Source of the DNA: Lasiodiplodia sp. COLG20
Taxonomy: Eukaryota > Ascomycota > Dothideomycetes > Botryosphaeriales > Botryosphaeriaceae
Direction: 5' to 3'
Assembly: GCA_009801085.1 (NCBI GenBank)
Contig: VNWV01000004.1
Span: 1,736,001 to 1,800,000, forward strand
DNA: 64,000 nucleotides
The notes under the pieces were generated by a model. It saw only the letters and a list, made by a program, of their open reading frames with translations. It was not told where the DNA came from and did no database searches. Positions within the stretch are counted from its first letter, which is position 1; each line of letters opens with the position of its first letter. The translations under genes and the position numbers were made by a program. Of the stretch, positions 60,460-64,000 are shown piece by piece.

Positions 60460-62529
60460 ATGAACATCAATCAGCCTTCGGAGAAGTACATTGTGTTTCC
60501 TGGGAGGAAGAAGAAGAGTCTCGTCCCCAATGGTGATGTAGAGAACCAAGCCCCCGAACAGCGGGATCGGAGGCTTCGCGGCATAGGCTGGATGCCGAAC
60601 AGAATCAGGAACCACTTCATCGCCATGCTTGGAGAGTTCGTTGGAACTTTCATGTTTCTCTTCTTTGCCTTTTCCGCAACGCAAATAGCGAACACGTCTG
60701 CGTCCAGCAGCTCTACCACTGGCGTTCCCAACACCTCGGACCTCCTCTACGTCGCACTGGGCTTCGGCTTCTCCCTCGCCGTCAATGTTTGGGCCTTCTT
60801 CCGCATCAGCGGAGGATTATTTAACCCGGCAGTAAATTCTCATGCTATTACTCTTTCTTGACATTCCCAACTGATTCTTTGCTAGGTCACGCTGGGAATG
60901 TGCCTCATCGGCGCCGTCGGCTGGTTTCGAGGCTGTCTCATCTTCATAACGCAGCTGGTCGCAGGTATCGCGTCTGCCGGTATCGTATCGTGTCTCTTCC
61001 CCGGCACCCTCAGCGTGCGCACACAACTGAGGAATACGTCGATCGTACGGGGTCTCTTCATCGAGATGTTCCTCACGGCCATGCTGGTCTTCACTGTCTT
61101 CATGCTCGCGGCAGAGAAGCACAAGGGCACTTTCCTCGCGCCCATTGGCATCGGTTTGGCCATGTTCATTGCCGAACTATCAGGTCAGTGCGAAACAGCA
61201 CTTCTGAACGAATTGGCGACGAAGAAAGCACCCAACTGACCCGTCCGATCACCAGGCGTCTACTTCACCGGCGGCAGCCTGAACCCCGCACGCTCCTTCG
61301 GCCCGGACGTCATCATGCACACATTCGACGGCTACCACTGGATCTACTGGGTCGGCCCGGCCCTCGGCTCGCTCCTCGCCGTCGTCCTGTACCGCCTGAT
61401 CAAAGCGCTCGAGTACGAGACGGCCAACCCGGGCCAGGACTTCGACGAGAACGAGATAGAAGCCTTCCACCCCGGCGACGACCCCACGCCCGAAGACGTC
61501 CGGCGCCCGCAAGTCTACGGCGTATCCTCAGGTGAGTCCTAACCTTATATACAAACCACAGTTGGGTGCCATCCCCTCCCTCTGTTTTTTGTTTGTTTGA
61601 TGATGAACACTGTGCATACCCCTTGCGAGCTTACACATGCGCTTCTTTCTTTTGCTCTTCCGCAAACCGCAGCCGACGAGCCCGCCCCTACAACAGATCA
61701 ACTCCAAGCCATCGCCTCGCGCGACGGCGCCACGACCGCCTACTCCGCCCACTCCCACGACCCCCTCCACAAGAACACCAGCTTCGGCCCCTCCTCCTCC
61801 GCCGGCGGTACGCCGCGCGCGCCTTCGACCGGCGTCTTCGCTGCTGGCGCTGGTGCTGCCGCCGGCCTTGGTGTCGCTGCTGCGAATAAGAACCACCACC
61901 ACAAGCAAGACAGCCAGCAGGACCACAGCAGCAACGCCGCCGCGACGACCAATGGCGTCGAGATGCAGGAAAAGCACTCCGCGCAGCGCCACTCCATCCA
62001 GCAGCACAACCACGCCCGCCGCTCCTCCAGCGCCAGCGCCGACGAAGCGACGAGCAGCAGCAGCGGAGGCGGAGCAGGCGGCGGTGCCGGCGGTGCTCTC
62101 GCCCTGCACCCGCCGCCGCCGCCTCCCGCCATCACGACGACGACGACGGCGTCGGCGCTGCAATATCCGCAGCCGCAGTCGAACTCTCATTCGCACTCGC
62201 AGTCGCAGTCCCAGCAGAACAGCAACAGCAGCACCACAGGCCATTCGCACCAGCACCACCAGCACTCGTACTCGTACACGCAGGAGAACCAGCACCAGCA
62301 GACGACGACATCGAAGACAACGACGACGGATGACCCGCCGTCGCTGCCGCACCCGGTGCTGTCGAACGGGTACCACCACCACAACGACAGCGACGGGTCG
62401 TTTCAGGAGATTGGGCGAGGCGGCGTGATTAGCGGGCACCGGCACTTCCCGCATGATCGGGCGTGGTATCAGGGGGAGGATGAGGGGGAGGGGGACGGGG
62501 AGGGGTGGGAGAAGAGGTTGAAGGTGTGA
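60460..62529 (+). CDS. Aquaporin with very long low-complexity C-terminal tail
   Basis: Four exons: 60460-60831, 60886-61183, 61256-61531 and 61673-62529, giving 600 residues. Membrane channel of the MIP family for water and perhaps small solutes. Six helices are visible in residues about 48-290 and both pore motifs are canonical: [12 protein letters not shown] (split by the first intron) and [14 protein letters not shown]. The N-terminus is basic (GRKKKS). From about residue 316 the tail is unrelated to the family: Ser/Ala/Gly, then runs of His, Gln, Thr and Pro ([33 protein letters not shown]), ending in an acidic [15 protein letters not shown]. An in-frame ATG at 60271 could extend the N-terminus by 63 residues but lacks family similarity, so 60460 is preferred. 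Confidence 0.88.
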
Positions 62530-63220
62530 GGGGTGAGTAGTGGTGGAGTTGGAGGGTTTTCGGGGTTTCTGGTGTTGTATTAATTTTTCCTTTCTTTTCC
62601 TTTCCCGGTTTGCCTAACTCTGTCTCATTTAATGTCTGTTTTTTTTTTCTTTTGGAGGGTGGGGTTGGCAATGCGCGAGGGGAGGGCGAGAAAGATATAC
62701 GCGCGTGCTGGCGAAAACTATTCTTGATTCGCGGACGGGTAAGGTGTGCTGTTTGAAGGGGAGATAAACGCGAAACGGCTGGCCAGGACAAACGGGAAAG
62801 TCAAAGAGTCTGAAATACGAATCAAAACGATTTAATGTTTAATGGAAAGTCTACTAAGCCCAAGTCACAAACGGAGGAATTAGGAAGTTCGCGCTTCAGC
62901 ATCACTCACTCCGTAAGCCCTCGCACCAATTCCGACATGGTGGAAGATAGAACCCAAAAGAAATACATTTTAGTGAGCCAAATGAAGGCGCGAATCTCTA
63001 CTACGCGTGATAAAGGTCCTCTAAAAATGAAGGGTCAAACAATAAAGACTCACAAAGCTCGCTCTCTTTATCAGGCTCGATGGTATCAGTAAAGCCCCCC
63101 AAAACGCCACGCTAAACCAGCCGTCTTGAAAATATTCAGGAACGAAGAAAACAAACGACTGCCCTCTCAGACAGTCTCTCTGAAGCAATGCCGCCCACAG
63201 GGAAAGGATAGACAAAGGGT
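62530..63220. other. Convergent spacer
   Basis: Between the aquaporin gene and the E2 gene; contains pyrimidine runs near 62580-62650. No gene seen. Confidence 0.5.
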
Positions 63221-64000
63221 TTAGAAGAACTTCCGGAGGATCATGAACGCGAGAGCCCCGAGGACACCGTAGATGGCCTTGTCGATCCAGGCCGGCACAC
63301 CGTCGTCAAGCGGCCGCTGTTGCTGGCGCAGAGCCGGAGCAGCAGCAGCCGGCACGGTACGCGTCGGCGCGGGGATAGCGGGGGCGCCAGGCGCGGCAGC
63401 TCTCGGCGGCGCGGGCGGCGCAGCAGCAGTCGTGGTCGTAGTAGTCGGGGCTTGAGTCGGCGGGGCCTCAGCAGCTGGTTCGGTCGTCCTCGGCGGCGTC
63501 GCGGCTGACGTAGGTGTGTCATTATCTCCCGTCTTCTCCGCTGCCGCCGCCGCACCACCAGAAGACGAGCTACTCGCCTGCGCCTTCTCGCCCTCGCCGT
63601 CCTCCTTGGCCAAATCCTCCCTATACGCCAACCTCAGCTCCTCCGGCACCGCTTCTTCCTCCTCCTTCCCCTCCCCCTCCGCCTCCCGCGCCAACTCCTC
63701 CCTCTCCCTCATAATCTCCGCATTCGACCTACCCCCACACGCCGCACACCGATACGCGCCGCTCTCCCCCGCCATCTTCCTGCGCGCCGCCTCAGTGCTA
63801 TCGATCCCGCCAACCTGCCCCTTCGCATCCGTATCCATAAAACTCCTTATCGCGACGAGCGCCGTGCGGATGCCCCACGCCGGCTGCCACGTCTCCTCGT
63901 GGTGGCCTGAGATGGACAGGCAGATCTCGCGGTTGACTTCGAAGCGGCCCGTCGGCGTGACGAAGCGGAAAGATGGCGGGCGGAGGGGGTATTGCGCGGG
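63221..64000 (-). CDS. Tail-anchored ubiquitin-conjugating enzyme E2, UBE2J1/Ubc6 type, 5' end cut by window edge
   Basis: Open from base 64000 to a stop at 63221-63223, 259 residues visible; the start codon lies outside. The E2 core is clear: YPLRPPSFRFVTPTGRF, then REICLSISGHHEETW with the catalytic Cys at 63922-63920, then QPAWGIRTALVAIRSFM. After the core come CxxC motifs (RCAACGG), an acidic stretch, a long Ala/Pro/Thr-rich linker and a C-terminal hydrophobic helix (AIYGVLGALAFMILRKFF), the tail anchor that holds these enzymes on the ER face for ER-associated degradation. The SISGHHEETWQPAW wording is closer to UBE2J1 than to yeast Ubc6. Confidence 0.92.
   Translation of the reverse strand, partial: PAQYPLRPPSFRFVTPTGRFEVNREICLSISGHHEETWQPAWGIRTALVAIRSFMDTDAKGQVGGIDSTEAARRKMAGESGAYRCAACGGRSNAEIMREREELAREAEGEGKEEEEAVPEELRLAYREDLAKEDGEGEKAQASSSSSGGAAAAAEKTGDNDTPTSAATPPRTTEPAAEAPPTQAPTTTTTTAAAPPAPPRAAAPGAPAIPAPTRTVPAAAAPALRQQQRPLDDGVPAWIDKAIYGVLGALAFMILRKFF

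Noticed and set aside
61528..62454. A 308-codon minus-strand frame opposite the aquaporin tail
   Set aside because: Val/Arg repeats mirror the CAC/CAG triplets of the plus strand; no start or family support.

Overview
This window is nuclear DNA of a filamentous ascomycete (Pezizomycotina; Dothideomycetes is my best but weak guess). Almost every gene is split by short GT-AG introns of about 50-200 bp, often with a CTAAC/CTAAT-like branch point. Genes lie on both strands without operons. The families are typical of filamentous fungi: HET incompatibility domain, CYP51A, DUF1996/WSC wall protein, Clr5-ankyrin protein, Argonaute. Exon joins below were worked out by hand from splice signals, reading frame and recalled family conservation.

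Layout. 1-11 kb is accessory and loosely packed: an edge-cut HET gene, the sterol 14-alpha-demethylase CYP51A, a membrane-protein gene with one in-frame stop, and a C2H2 zinc-finger gene. 11-43 kb is a mostly dense housekeeping block: DUF1996/WSC surface protein, a coiled-coil protein, kinetochore Fta4, TOM22 and TOM40 (tail to tail), a 6-phosphofructo-2-kinase with a dead-looking phosphatase half, a TXNDC17-like thioredoxin, SGF29 of SAGA, mannose-6-phosphate isomerase, an Arf6-type GTPase, a GT8 glycosyltransferase, a mitochondrial carrier, an Argonaute, SNU13, and the V-ATPase c subunit. 44.2-48.5 kb is a decayed island: a broken HET gene, a MITE-like element, a broken nuclease-fold-like gene and a Ty3/gypsy pol relic. 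It is followed by a Clr5-ankyrin gene carrying one in-frame TAG. 53-64 kb holds an F-box-like protein, a secreted polysaccharide deacetylase, an aquaporin with a very long low-complexity tail, and an edge-cut membrane-anchored E2 enzyme (UBE2J/Ubc6 type).

How the genes relate. TOM22 and TOM40 encode receptor and channel of the same mitochondrial import complex. Several neighbours are head to head and probably share promoters: TOM40/PFK2, SGF29/PMI, GT8/carrier and SNU13/VMA3. PMI, the GT8 enzyme, the deacetylase and the DUF1996/WSC protein all bear on sugar or cell-wall biology but are not clustered.

Most notable signals: (i) an Argonaute with two zinc-knuckle-like Cys/His motifs and a four-unit 24-bp repeat ahead of its usual domains; (ii) a short TA-flanked inverted-repeat element present in two copies, with a possible third arm inside a retrotransposon relic; (iii) several in-frame stops in accessory genes, most of which read naturally as C-to-T changes in CpA; (iv) a likely GC-AG intron and a 10-nt microexon.
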